A DNA stretch of 64,000 bases from Streptomyces longhuiensis (GCF_020616555.1 NZ_CP085173.1:6216001-6280000); one strand, 5' to 3'; shown: positions 54,689 to 63,411, numbered from the stretch's first letter. Translations and numbers: made by a program. The notes: generated from the letters alone by a model not told the origin.

Positions 54689-54799
54689 GTACGCGTGTGC
54701 GGAACCGATCGCCTAGGCTGCAGCGGGCCGGCGCGTGGCGGCCGACCGGCGCAGGGACACGGCTCGTTGAGGCGGGCCGCGACGTGAGGGGGCGGGGCC

Positions 54800-55411
54800 A
54801 TGGGCGTGGCGATCCGGAGGGCCACGGAGGGCGATCGGGCGGACCTTGTCCGGCTGCTCGACGAGGCGTTCATGGACGACCCGGTGAGCGGCTGGGTCTT
54901 CCCCGGCCTGGCGCACCGGCGCCGCAGGCACGCCGGACTCATGGCGGCCTTCATCGACATCTCGCTGAGCGAGGGATACGTCGACATCACCGAGGACGGC
55001 GCCGCAGCCGCGCTCTGGCTGTCCGTGCCCGCCCAGCCGCACGGGACGGGCGGCCCGGACGAGGGTGACGACGGCCCCGCGCAGCTGCGCGCCGCCGTGG
55101 ACCCGGACAACGAACGGGTCGAGGAGATCGGCCGGTTGACCTCCGGGATCCACCCGCGCGACCGCGCGCACGAGTACCTGTGGATGATCGCCGTGGACCC
55201 GGCGCGACAGGGTCAGGGCCTCGGCACCGCGCTGATGGAGCCCGTCCTCGACCGCTGCGACCGCGACGGCGTGGCGTCGTACCTGGAGGCGAGCAGCGAC
55301 CGTAGCCGTGTGCTGTACGAGCGGCTCGGCTTCACGTGCACCGGCAGCGGGATCGCGCTGCCGGACGGGCCGACGATGTGGCCCATGTGGCGCGACCCGC
55401 GGACGAGTTGA
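54800..55411 (+). CDS. GNAT-family N-acetyltransferase
   Basis: A 203-residue acetyltransferase. The acetyl-CoA loop reads V-D-P-A-R-Q-G-Q-G-L-G-T-A-L-M, followed by the motif B region Y-L-E-A-S and Y-E-R-L-G-F. Substrate unknown. It is downstream of the encapsulin operon but separated by 183 bp and a hairpin, so it is probably not part of it. Confidence 0.87.
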   Translation: MGVAIRRATEGDRADLVRLLDEAFMDDPVSGWVFPGLAHRRRRHAGLMAAFIDISLSEGYVDITEDGAAAALWLSVPAQPHGTGGPDEGDDGPAQLRAAVDPDNERVEEIGRLTSGIHPRDRAHEYLWMIAVDPARQGQGLGTALMEPVLDRCDRDGVASYLEASSDRSRVLYERLGFTCTGSGIALPDGPTMWPMWRDPRTS

Positions 55412-55436
55412 GCCCCGGCCGTCGGGGTGCGGGCGG

Positions 55437-56027
55437 CTACTCCTGCGGCACGATCGTGCGGACGATCCGGTCCATGAGCCCTTCGGGGACACTGACGCCG
55501 GGCACGGCGCCGTCCAGCATCCCCGGCATCGTCAGGTGTTCCAGGATGAGCCCCAGCGCGGCGAGGTAGAGCACGGTCACCGTCTCCGCGCCGCCGGGGA
55601 GCCCGGACTCGGTGTGGAACGAGATCCCGAAGTCCAGGTCGCCGCGGAGCGACTTCATGAGGGACGCCCGCAGTTCGGGCCTGCGACCCGCCTCCAGGCG
55701 CATCTCCATCATGGCCAGATAGCCCGTGCGGTCGCGCTGGGCGCGGCCCAGCAGATCGTGCATGAACGCGGCGACCAGCTCGCGGTCCCGCGGCCGCCGA
55801 AGGAGTTCCGCCACCACCGCCGGGTCCGGTGCCAGCCGCTCGTGCAGCCATGCGTCGATCTGGTGCAGCAGGTCGTCCCGGCTGGTGAAGTAGTTCGACG
55901 ACGTGCCCGTGGGGACGGCCGCCGCCGCGTCCACCGCGCGGAAGGTCAGGCCGCGCGCGCCCTCGGCCGCGAGCACCTCCACCGCGGCGTTCACCAGGGC
56001 CACCCTGCGTTCCGCGTTCCGTGCCAT
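55437..56027 (-). CDS. TetR-family transcriptional regulator
   Basis: A 196-residue TetR protein: helix-turn-helix at about 10-55 with V-P-T-G-T-S-S-N-Y-F-T-S-R, then a Leu/Met-rich ligand domain. ATG 56027 follows AAGGAG. Divergent from the RibD-like reductase gene; a 28-bp inverted repeat lies between them and is the likely operator for both. Confidence 0.9.
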   Translation of the reverse strand: MARNAERRVALVNAAVEVLAAEGARGLTFRAVDAAAAVPTGTSSNYFTSRDDLLHQIDAWLHERLAPDPAVVAELLRRPRDRELVAAFMHDLLGRAQRDRTGYLAMMEMRLEAGRRPELRASLMKSLRGDLDFGISFHTESGLPGGAETVTVLYLAALGLILEHLTMPGMLDGAVPGVSVPEGLMDRIVRTIVPQE

Positions 56028-56094
56028 CCGTGCGCTCCTTCCGACCGGAGATCCGGAAGCCCGCCGAACCGGATTCCCGCATCCCCTTGCAACC

Positions 56095-56122
56095 ACTACA
56101 GATGAAGCACTATAACTGTAGT
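56095..56122. promoter_or_regulatory. Probable TetR operator between the regulator and the RibD-like gene
   Basis: ACTACAG (56095-56101) and CTGTAGT (56116-56122) are perfect inverted arms around a 14-bp AT-rich centre, unlike the GC-rich flanks. Position between divergent starts fits autoregulation plus control of the reductase gene. Confidence 0.75.
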
Positions 56123-56202
56123 TGTTCGAGCGAGGCCACCGGCGGGCGAGCCCGTGCAGCGACCCACCCGAACACCCCTGTCACCTGCGGAAAGAGACCC
56201 AC

Positions 56203-56802
56203 TTGCGAAAGCTCACGTACTTCGTCGCCGTGTCGATCGACGGTTTCATCGGCGGTCCCGACGGAGACGCGAACGCCTTCATGCCCTTCGTGGACGAGGA
56301 GTTCCTCGAGTTCCTCACGACCGAGTACCCCGAGACCATCTCGGCGGAGGGCCGGCGGATCCTCGGCCTGGAGCACCTGGCCAACAAGCGGTTCGACACC
56401 GTCATCCAGGGCCGGGCCAGCTACCAGGTCGGCCTCGACGCCGGCCTGACCAGCCCGTACGGGCACCTGCGCGAGTACGTCGCGGCGCGTTCGATCGAGA
56501 AGTCCCCCGACCCGAACGTGGAGATCGTCGCCGAGGACGTCGTCGGCAAGGTCCGCGAACTGAAGGCGGAGGAAAGCGAGTTCGGCGTCTGGCTGTGCGG
56601 CGGCGCGACGCTCGCCGGTGTGCTCGCCGACGAGGTGGACGAGCTGGTGATCAAGACGTACCCGCTGGTGTTCGGCTCGGGCATGCCGATGTTCGGCTCC
56701 GGCTTCGCGATCGGCGAGTTCGCCCTGGAGGAGAACCGGACGTTCGGCAACGGCGTGATCGTGCGGACGTACAGCAGGAAGAGGCAGGGGCTCCCCGGCT
56801 AG
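56203..56802 (+). CDS. Dihydrofolate reductase-family (RibD C-terminal domain) protein
   Basis: A 199-residue NADPH-binding-fold protein of the RibD_C/DHFR-like family: R-K-L-T-Y-F-V-A-V-S-I-D-G-F-I-G-G at the start and G-V-W-L-C-G-G-A-T-L-A-G in the nucleotide region. Not a folate-pathway DHFR by length or active-site pattern; the substrate is unknown. The TTG at 56203 is the only start just after GGAAAGAG; upstream codons lie in the operator. Controlled, most likely, by the divergent TetR. Confidence 0.85.
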   Translation: MRKLTYFVAVSIDGFIGGPDGDANAFMPFVDEEFLEFLTTEYPETISAEGRRILGLEHLANKRFDTVIQGRASYQVGLDAGLTSPYGHLREYVAARSIEKSPDPNVEIVAEDVVGKVRELKAEESEFGVWLCGGATLAGVLADEVDELVIKTYPLVFGSGMPMFGSGFAIGEFALEENRTFGNGVIVRTYSRKRQGLPG

Positions 56803-56903
56803 AATTTTTCTCCGGGCGGTGTCGAGAACGCTGCTGCCGCTCCGACGTCTCCAGTGAAGCCGCCCGCGCCCGGCGGGCGGCTTGGCCGAAGGAGCGCACA
56901 GCC

Positions 56904-57320
56904 ATGAAGTACCTGATGATGGTGACGGGCACCCAGCTCGACTACGAGGCCATGGCGGGCAAGGCGTCCGAGGGCAATCCGGCCTGGGGCGAGAAGGACA
57001 TCCAAGCGATGTTCGCCCACATGCAGAAGATCAACGACGACCTCGCCGAGACCGGCGAGATGCTCGCCGGGGAAGGTCTGGCGGAGCCCGCGAAGACCCG
57101 GTTCGTCACGCCGGACGCAAAGGGGCGGCCCGTCGTCAGTGACGGCCCCTACGGGGAGACGAAGGAACTGCTCGCCGGTTTCTGGATCCTCGAGTGCGAG
57201 AGCCTCGACCGGGTCACCGAGATCGCCGAGCGCGTGGCCGAGTGCCCCGCCCCCGCGGGCGCACCGGCCCGCCCCGTCGTGATCCGCCCCATCCTGGACA
57301 GCGGTGGCGACCTTTGCTGA
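56904..57320 (+). CDS. YCII-related (DGPF-domain) protein
   Basis: A 138-residue DGPF/YCII protein: M-K-Y-L-M-M at the start, V-S-D-G-P-Y-G-E-T-K-E-L with the D-G-P motif, and a ferredoxin-like fold. Proteins of this type are the constant neighbours of ECF42-type sigma factors. GAAGGAG precedes the ATG. The sigma gene start overlaps its end by seven bases. Confidence 0.9.
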   Translation: MKYLMMVTGTQLDYEAMAGKASEGNPAWGEKDIQAMFAHMQKINDDLAETGEMLAGEGLAEPAKTRFVTPDAKGRPVVSDGPYGETKELLAGFWILECESLDRVTEIAERVAECPAPAGAPARPVVIRPILDSGGDLC

Positions 57321-58540
57321 CCGCGTCGACCGAGGACCTGCTGCGCCGCCACGCGCCGCAGGTCCTCGGTGCGCTGGTCCGCCGCTACGGGCACTTCGAC
57401 GCCGCCGAGGACGCCGTGCAGGAGGCGCTGCTCGCCGCCGCACGCCAGTGGCCCGACGCCGGGGTGCCCGACAACCCGCGCGGCTGGCTCATCAAGGTCG
57501 CGTCGCGCCGCCTCGTCGACACCCTGCGCAGTGACGACGCGCGGCGCAGGCGCGAGGAGGCGGACGCCGCGCTCACCCCGCGCGACGCGTTCACGGCCCC
57601 GCCGCCCGGCGAGAGCCGCGCCCCCTCCGAGGACGACACCCTCACCCTGCTCTACCTGTGCTGCCACCCGGAGCTGACCCCCGCCGCCCAGGTCGCCCTC
57701 ACCCTGCGCGCCGTCGGCGGCCTCACGACCGCCGAGATCGCCCGCGCCCACCTGGTCCCCGAGCCGACGATGGCCCAGCGCATCAGCCGCGCCAAGCAGC
57801 GCGTACGAGGCGTGCGGTTCCGCCTGCCCGAGGACTGGCGCGAGCGGCTGCCCGCCGTGCTCCAGATCCTCTACCTGATCTTCAACGAGGGGTATACGGC
57901 CACGTCGGGGCCCCAGTTGCAGCGCGCCGACCTGGCCCGCGAGGCGATCCGGCTGACCCGGGCCGTGCGGGCGCTGCTGCCTGGCGACAGCGAGGTCGAG
58001 GGGCTGCTCGCCCTCATGCTGCTGACCGACGCGCGCCGCGCCGCCCGCACCGACGCGGCGGGCGAACTGGTCCGCCTCGACGAACAGGACCGCACCCTGT
58101 GGGACCGCGCCGAGATCGACGAAGGAGTCGCCCTGGTCGCCCTCGCCCTCCCGCGCGGACCGGTCGGCCCATATCAACTCCAGGCGGCCATCGCCGCGTT
58201 GCACGACGAGGCGGCTGACGCCGAGGACACCGACTGGCCGCAGATCCTCGCCCTCTACGACGTGCTCGTGCGGGTCGTGCCCGAGGGGGAGGCGATGGCC
58301 GCGCTCGGCCGGGCCGTCGCCGTCGCCATGGTGCACGGCCCCGAGGCGGGCCTGACGGAGACGGACAAGCTCGCGGACGCCCTCGGCGGGCACCACCGGC
58401 TCGCCGCCGTCCGGGGCCACCTCCTGGAGCTGGCCGGGGACCGCGGCGCTGCGCGGGCGGCCTATCAGGAGGCGGCGGCCGGCACGCTCAGCCGCCCGGA
58501 GCAGCGCTACCTCCAGCTGCGTGCGGCCCGGCTCGGCTGA
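57314..58540 (+). CDS. ECF42-type RNA polymerase sigma factor with C-terminal extension (DUF6596)
   Basis: A 408-residue sigma factor. Region 2 (Y-G-H-F-D-A-A-E-D-A-V-Q-E-A) and region 4 (L-T-T-A-E-I-A-R-A-H-L-V-P-E-P-T-M-A-Q-R) occupy about 5-180; the remaining ~220 residues are a TPR-like helical extension (N-E-G-Y-T-A) characteristic of group ECF42. No anti-sigma is adjacent; the extension is thought to replace it. The TTG at 57314 overlaps the YCII stop. A leftover question is whether CTG or TTG is used. Confidence 0.88.
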   Translation: MLTASTEDLLRRHAPQVLGALVRRYGHFDAAEDAVQEALLAAARQWPDAGVPDNPRGWLIKVASRRLVDTLRSDDARRRREEADAALTPRDAFTAPPPGESRAPSEDDTLTLLYLCCHPELTPAAQVALTLRAVGGLTTAEIARAHLVPEPTMAQRISRAKQRVRGVRFRLPEDWRERLPAVLQILYLIFNEGYTATSGPQLQRADLAREAIRLTRAVRALLPGDSEVEGLLALMLLTDARRAARTDAAGELVRLDEQDRTLWDRAEIDEGVALVALALPRGPVGPYQLQAAIAALHDEAADAEDTDWPQILALYDVLVRVVPEGEAMAALGRAVAVAMVHGPEAGLTETDKLADALGGHHRLAAVRGHLLELAGDRGAARAAYQEAAAGTLSRPEQRYLQLRAARLG

Positions 58541-58602
58541 CGCGGGCCGCGTCGGCCGAGGGACGATACCGGCCCGAGCGATCAGCTCGTAGGTTGGTGC
58601 GC

Positions 58603-58941
58603 ATGACCGAACTCCTGCACATCACCGAGCGCTCCCTGTGGGACGCGGCCCGCGCGTCCGGCGCCTACGAGATGTCCACGCGCGGCAGGACCCTCGCCGA
58701 GGAGGGCTTCATCCACTGCTCGCTGGAGCACCAGCTGCGGGGGGTCGCCGACTTCCTGTACGGCGGGTACGACGGGCCCGACGAGCTGGTGGTGCTGGTC
58801 GTCGACAGCGAGCGGGTGCCCGCGCCGGTCAGGTTCGAGGCGCCGGAGCCGGGTGCCGACGAATTCCCGCACATCTACGGGCCGTTGCCGGTCGAGGCCG
58901 TCACCGAGGTGAGGGTCTGGGGCGGCGGGCCGGTCCGCTAA
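58603..58941 (+). CDS. DUF952 family protein
   Basis: A 112-residue soluble protein with the DUF952 pattern: L-L-H-I-T at the start, E-G-F-I-H-C-S in the middle and F-P-H-I-Y-G-P-L at the C-terminal part. Conserved His residues suggest a metal or nucleotide-like ligand, but function is unknown. GTG at 58597 is an alternative start. Confidence 0.85.
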   Translation: MTELLHITERSLWDAARASGAYEMSTRGRTLAEEGFIHCSLEHQLRGVADFLYGGYDGPDELVVLVVDSERVPAPVRFEAPEPGADEFPHIYGPLPVEAVTEVRVWGGGPVR

Positions 58942-59041
58942 GGTCCCCTCGTTCCGCCCGTCAGTCGGACGGGCGTTCGGATCCAGGGGCGGCTCGCCCC
59001 CGGACGGGGACGGGCCGGCGCGAGCCGGCCGAGGGGGTTCG

Positions 59042-59983
59042 GTGCGCGTACGGCGAGGGGGCGGCCCCGTAGGGGTCGCGGCGGCGGTGGCAATGATCCT
59101 GCTGGCGGGGTGCGACGGTGCGCCGCCCGGCGGGCAGCGGACGGCGGACGGAGTCCCGATCGTCCGCGAGGCGAAGGACATGCCCGAACTACCGCTGCAC
59201 CGCTACCAGTTCACCGCCGAGGACGACGAGGCGTACGGCACGCTCAAGCGCGCCCAGAGGCTCCTCGCCCAGCGGTGCATGCGGGACTTCGGGTTCGCCG
59301 ACTTCCCGCGTGACCCGAAGAGCCCGAATCCCGGCGCGCTGGCCATCGTGGCCGTGAACCAGGATCCCGCGGGGGAGTTCGATCTGGAGAAGGCGCGGCG
59401 CTGGGGATACGGCTGGGACCCGAAGCGGGACGTCGATGTCGAGCCCGCGGGGCGTCGTATGACGGTCGACGAGTCGTACGTCTACTGGGGGCACCGGACG
59501 GGCGGGAGGCCGACGATCCTCGGCAGGCGTGTCCCCGAGGAGGGCTGTCTGGGCCGCGCGGACACGCGCCTCTACCGCGGCGTGCGCGACATACGCCGGA
59601 CATGGGCGTACGTCGCGCGGCGGGAGGTCGTCCTGGAGAAGGCGGCCATGAAGGACAGGCGGATGAGGCAGGTGCTCAAGGCCTGGTCGCAGTGCGTCGT
59701 GGACAAGGGGCTCAAGCGGTACGCCACCCCCGACGACGCCTTCCGCGACAAGGCGTGGAAGCGCGGCAACGGTGGCAACACCTCGCATTCGCGGCGCGAG
59801 CGGAACACGGCCGTCGCCGACGTCGAGTGCAAGCGCGAGCACAACACGGCCGGGGTGTGGTGGTCCGTGCTGTCGAAGGAGCAGCGGACCGACCTGGCGC
59901 GCCACAGGTCCGCGTACGAGTCGGTGCGCCGGGGCCAGGAGGCGGTGCGGGACAACATGCGCGAGGTGCTCGCCACCAAGTAA
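59042..59983 (+). CDS. Secreted lipoprotein of unknown function
   Basis: A 313-residue protein with basic N-terminus, hydrophobic stretch and lipobox L-L-A-G-C (Cys24). The mature part is Arg/Lys/Trp-rich with several Cys (C-M-R-D-F-G-F, G-C-L-G-R, Q-C-V-V-D, V-E-C-K-R) that could pair in disulfides. I do not recognise the family, but similar proteins are common in Streptomyces secretomes. GTG 59042 follows GAGGGGG. Downstream lies the inverted repeat controlling the exporter gene. Confidence 0.8.
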   Translation: MRVRRGGGPVGVAAAVAMILLAGCDGAPPGGQRTADGVPIVREAKDMPELPLHRYQFTAEDDEAYGTLKRAQRLLAQRCMRDFGFADFPRDPKSPNPGALAIVAVNQDPAGEFDLEKARRWGYGWDPKRDVDVEPAGRRMTVDESYVYWGHRTGGRPTILGRRVPEEGCLGRADTRLYRGVRDIRRTWAYVARREVVLEKAAMKDRRMRQVLKAWSQCVVDKGLKRYATPDDAFRDKAWKRGNGGNTSHSRRERNTAVADVECKREHNTAGVWWSVLSKEQRTDLARHRSAYESVRRGQEAVRDNMREVLATK

Positions 59984-59993
59984 CGGGACTGTA

Positions 59994-60044
59994 GTTCCCT
60001 TAAGGCCCTCCGTGCTGCTACGTTTGGGGTGCCTTAACGGGAAC
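59994..60044. promoter_or_regulatory. Extended inverted repeat upstream of the DHA2 exporter
   Basis: GTTCCCTTAAGG (59994-60005) is mirrored by CCTTAACGGGAAC (60032-60044), with 26 bp between; a third TTTAAGG (60054-60060) doubles as ribosome binding site. TTAA is rare at this GC content, so this is a likely repressor operator. Confidence 0.65.
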
Positions 60045-60068
60045 GCAGAACCATTTAAGGAGTGCCCC

Positions 60069-61514
60069 ATGTCGGCGCCCACGCAGACCGCCCCCGCCCC
60101 GGCCGTCGCACCATCCCCGCGCATGACGGCCCGCCAGAAGCTCGTCCTCACCCTCCTCCTCGGCGCTCAGTTCATGATCGCCGTGGACTTCTCGATCCTG
60201 AACGTCGCGCTGCCCGTCGTCGGCGAGGGGCTCGGCTTCCCGCTCTCCCGTCTCCAGTGGATCGCCACGGCGTTCGCGCTCGCCGCCGCCGGATTCACGC
60301 TCCTCTTCGGCCGCGTGGCCGACCTCGTGGGCCGCAAGCGGCTGTTCCTCGCCGGCATGGCGGTCCTCGGCGCCTCCTCGCTCCTCGGCGGCCTCGCCAC
60401 CTCGCCCGACATCCTGCTCGTGGCACGGGTGTTGCAGGGGCTCGCGACGGCGGCCGTCACCCCGGCAGGGCTCGCCCTCCTGACCACCGCCTTCAAGGAG
60501 GGGCCGCTGCGTGAGCGCGCCCTCGGCCTCAACGGCGCCCTGATGTCCGCCGGGTTCACCGCGGGAGCCATCCTCGGCGGGCTCCTCACCGACCTGCTCT
60601 CCTGGCGCTGGGCGTTCTTCGTCAACGTCCCCGTCGCCGCGCTCGTCCTCGTCCTCGCCCCGTCCGTCATCACCGACTCACGCCCCGACCGCCGCCCGCG
60701 TCTCGACGTACCGGGCGCCGCGACCGTCACCGGCGGACTCCTGCTCCTCGTCTACGGGCTCACGCAGGCCGGCGAGACCGGCTGGGGCGCCCCCGCGACC
60801 CTGGCCCCGCTCCTGTCCGGAGCCGCGCTCCTCGTCGCCTTCCGGTTCGTCGAGAAGCGGGCCGCCGCGCCCCTCGTACCGCTCCGCATCCTCAAGCGGC
60901 GCACCGTGATCTGGGGCAACGCGGCCGGGCTCATCGCCTTCGTCACCGAGACGTCCCTCGTCTTCCTGCTCACGCTCTACCTCCAGGAAGTCCTCGGCTA
61001 CTCGCCGCTCGCGACCGGGCTCGCCTTCGGTGTCCTCGGGCTCGGCACCGTGATCGGCGGCACGCTCGGCGGCCGCGCCGTCGGACGCCTCGGCAACCGG
61101 ACCACGATCGTCGTCGGCGGCGCCGTCCAGGCCGTCGCCACGCTCGCCCTGGTGGCGCTCGGCACGTCGGGGGCCTGGATCTGGCTGCTCCTCGCCGCCA
61201 CGTTCGTCGGGGGCATCGGCAACATGCTGGTGATCGTCGGCTTCATGGTGACGGCCACCTCCGGGCTGCCCGACGAGGAGCAGGGCCTCGCCACCGGCCT
61301 CGCGACCATGACCCAGCAGGTCGGGATCACCCTGGGCATCCCGGTGATGAGCGCGATCGCCACGGCCCGCATGGGCGGGGCGAGCGGTCCGGACGCGGTC
61401 CTGTCCGGAGTCTCCACGGCCGTACTCGTCAACTCCCTCCTGGTGGCCGCAGGTTCGGCGCTCGCCGCGCTGTTCCTCGCGCCCCGGCGACCGCGTGACA
61501 GGACGGACGCCTGA
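60069..61514 (+). CDS. MFS transporter, DHA2 (EmrB/QacA) type
   Basis: A 481-residue drug:H+ antiporter-2 family exporter with about 14 helices. Motifs: D-F-S-I-L-N-V-A-L-P in helix 1 (DHA2 signature), G-R-V-A-D-L-V-G-R-K-R loop A, and G-A-L-M-S-A-G-F-T-A-G motif C. Substrate unknown. ATG 60069 follows AAGGAG. No regulator is adjacent, but a strong inverted repeat precedes it. Confidence 0.92.
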   Translation: MSAPTQTAPAPAVAPSPRMTARQKLVLTLLLGAQFMIAVDFSILNVALPVVGEGLGFPLSRLQWIATAFALAAAGFTLLFGRVADLVGRKRLFLAGMAVLGASSLLGGLATSPDILLVARVLQGLATAAVTPAGLALLTTAFKEGPLRERALGLNGALMSAGFTAGAILGGLLTDLLSWRWAFFVNVPVAALVLVLAPSVITDSRPDRRPRLDVPGAATVTGGLLLLVYGLTQAGETGWGAPATLAPLLSGAALLVAFRFVEKRAAAPLVPLRILKRRTVIWGNAAGLIAFVTETSLVFLLTLYLQEVLGYSPLATGLAFGVLGLGTVIGGTLGGRAVGRLGNRTTIVVGGAVQAVATLALVALGTSGAWIWLLLAATFVGGIGNMLVIVGFMVTATSGLPDEEQGLATGLATMTQQVGITLGIPVMSAIATARMGGASGPDAVLSGVSTAVLVNSLLVAAGSALAALFLAPRRPRDRTDA

Positions 61515-61539
61515 ACCCCCGGCCCTGCATGATGGGGCC

Positions 61540-62079
61540 ATGTCCGACCACACGGAGAACACAGCCGCGGTACCGGCCCTCCCGGTGGCCGTCGACCAGG
61601 ACGCGCTCCTCGTCCTCGCCGACGGCCACCACGCCCGCGCCGTACGCCCGTTGGGCAGCGGTGAGCACGGCGGTCACCTCGTCAAGACGTACGCCGTCGA
61701 GGCGCCGGGGCGCGCGGTGACGGAGCGGGACGTCGCCGCGGTCACGCCGCTCGTCGACGCCCATCTGGCGCTCGGTGCCGTCCGGGGCTCGCTCGGCCTC
61801 GCCGTGGTCCTGCTGCACGCCGGGGGAGACGGGGACTACGTCCTCGTCCACACCTGGATCGAGGGTCACATGTCCGACCTGGCGGTCTTCACCGGACCCG
61901 CGGGCCACCCGGAACTGCTGCGGCCCGGCCGCACCGGCCTCGCCCCCTGCGTCTGGGAGGCGGCCGTACTCGCCCACGAGCGGACCGCGTTCACCCGCCA
62001 CGTCCTCGACGGCGAAGGCCCCCTCGCGGACCGCCTCGCGGCCTGGTCCGCGGACGTCACGAAGGAGGACGCCCGGTGA
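61540..62079 (+). CDS. Hypothetical protein (179 aa)
   Basis: Soluble, acidic and His-containing, no signal peptide or membrane helix. I do not recognise the family. Its end overlaps the start of a GNAT acetyltransferase gene by four bases (GTGA), so the two are translated together; it might be a partner or substrate of that enzyme. ATG 61540 is 25 bp after the exporter stop, possibly one operon. Confidence 0.78.
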   Translation: MSDHTENTAAVPALPVAVDQDALLVLADGHHARAVRPLGSGEHGGHLVKTYAVEAPGRAVTERDVAAVTPLVDAHLALGAVRGSLGLAVVLLHAGGDGDYVLVHTWIEGHMSDLAVFTGPAGHPELLRPGRTGLAPCVWEAAVLAHERTAFTRHVLDGEGPLADRLAAWSADVTKEDAR

Positions 62080-62561
62080 CCGACGCACAGGTGAGCGTCC
62101 GGCACGCCCGGCCCGGCGACCTGCCCGAAGTGGCCCGACTCGCCGCGGAACACGCCGCGTACGAGAAGGCGGACCCGCCGGCGCCCGGCCTCGCCGACCG
62201 TCTGCACACGCTCCTGTTCGCCACCGCCACGCCCCGCCTGCGCTGCCTGGTCGCGGAGCCCGCCGGCGGCCCGCTCGCCGGCTACGCGACCTGCGAGCCC
62301 GCGATCTCCACCTGGGACGGGTTCGAGTACCTCCACATGGACTGCCTGTACCTCCGCCCCGGCCACCGCGGACTCGGCCTCGGACCGCTCCTCATGGACG
62401 CCGTGGCCGCGGAGGCCCGAGCGCTCGGGATCGGCGAGATCCAGTGGCAGACGCCGGTCTGGAACGACGGGGCGATCCGCTTCTACCGGCGCCTGGGCGC
62501 CCGCGAGAAGGACAAGCTCCGCTTCAGCCGGCCGTCCTCCTCAGGCCCCGTCGGCCAGTAG
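62076..62561 (+). CDS. GNAT-family N-acetyltransferase
   Basis: A 161-residue acetyltransferase: H-M-D-C-L-Y-L-R-P-G-H-R-G-L-G-L-G-P-L-L-M holds the acetyl-CoA loop, and I-R-F-Y-R-R-L-G-A the C-terminal motif. It resembles diamine/polyamine-type GNATs (V-x-H-A-R-P-G-D start). GTG 62076 overlaps the preceding stop. Its 3' end overlaps the convergent ATP-grasp gene by 21 bases. Confidence 0.88.
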   Translation: MTDAQVSVRHARPGDLPEVARLAAEHAAYEKADPPAPGLADRLHTLLFATATPRLRCLVAEPAGGPLAGYATCEPAISTWDGFEYLHMDCLYLRPGHRGLGLGPLLMDAVAAEARALGIGEIQWQTPVWNDGAIRFYRRLGAREKDKLRFSRPSSSGPVGQ

Positions 62562-63377
62562 CCCCCGCAGCGAGTCCGCCATCGCCGCCACGAACGCGTC
62601 CCGTGTGCCCGCGTCGACCAGGTCCAGGGACAGATACGGATTGAGGTCCTCCAGCTCGACCAGGAGCAGTTCGCCCTCCGGCGTGCGGCACGCGTCCACG
62701 CGCTGGATGCCGTGGCCGATGGTGTTCCAGTCGACGAACTTCTGCGCGAACTCCCGGTCGGAGTCGGTGGGTTCGTACGGTTCGAGGACCCACCGCTCGT
62801 CCGGCCGGGGCGCGTACAGGGCGTACTGGAGAGTGCGGTCGACGAAGTAGAACGACACCTCGTACCGGAAGCGGATCCGCGGCTGGACGAGGATGCCGTC
62901 GAACTCCAGGCCGGGCAGCGCCTCGCGGCCGACGAACTCGAGACCGATGGAGTCGGCGCCGAGCAGCGGCTTGACCACGTACTCGTCCGCCTCGGGCAGC
63001 AGCGGGAGATCGGCGGCGCGGGCGACGGTCGGGATGACGGGATACGCGGCCGCGGTCAGGTCGAGCAGATACCCCTTGCCCGCCATGTCGGCCTTCCCGG
63101 ACAGCGCGTTGTAGACCCGCACCCCGCGCGCGAGCGCCTGCTCGCGGAACGCGTCGTAGGCGGCCTGGTAGTGCAGCACGGGCCCGCTGTTGCGCACGAC
63201 GACCGCGTCGAAGCCGTCCATCAGCGCGGCGGCGTCCAGCGGATGGCACAGCGCCACGTCGAAGTCCTCGCGAAGCCGCGCCGAGAGGGCGATGTCCTCG
63301 TCGCAGTAGCGGCGGCCACGGGCCGGGTAGGCGAGATCGGTGACGTAGAGGATGCGGGGGCGACGCGAGTGGTCCAT
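62541..63377 (-). CDS. ATP-grasp fold protein, unknown ligase
   Basis: A 278-residue protein with an ATP-grasp layout: pre-ATP-grasp domain at 1-95, then V-V-K-P-L-L-G-A-D-S (ATP-binding Lys and Gly loop), acidic metal residues in L-L-V-E-L-E-D-L-N-P-Y. R-I-R-F-R-Y-E-V-S replaces the usual substrate strand. It is related to RimK/glutathione-synthetase-like enzymes that make amide bonds; no peptide substrate is encoded nearby that I can see. ATG 63377 is the conserved start; a longer frame reaches 63506 through a hairpin. Confidence 0.82.
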   Translation of the reverse strand: MDHSRRPRILYVTDLAYPARGRRYCDEDIALSARLREDFDVALCHPLDAAALMDGFDAVVVRNSGPVLHYQAAYDAFREQALARGVRVYNALSGKADMAGKGYLLDLTAAAYPVIPTVARAADLPLLPEADEYVVKPLLGADSIGLEFVGREALPGLEFDGILVQPRIRFRYEVSFYFVDRTLQYALYAPRPDERWVLEPYEPTDSDREFAQKFVDWNTIGHGIQRVDACRTPEGELLLVELEDLNPYLSLDLVDAGTRDAFVAAMADSLRGLLADGA

Positions 63378-63411
63378 CCGGGCGACGCTACCCGAGGGGG
63401 CCGAAGACGCC

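Noticed and set aside
54800..55411. GNAT acetyltransferase as a second encapsulin cargo
   Set aside because: It is separated by 183 bp and a hairpin from the shell operon and lacks a long disordered N-terminal extension.
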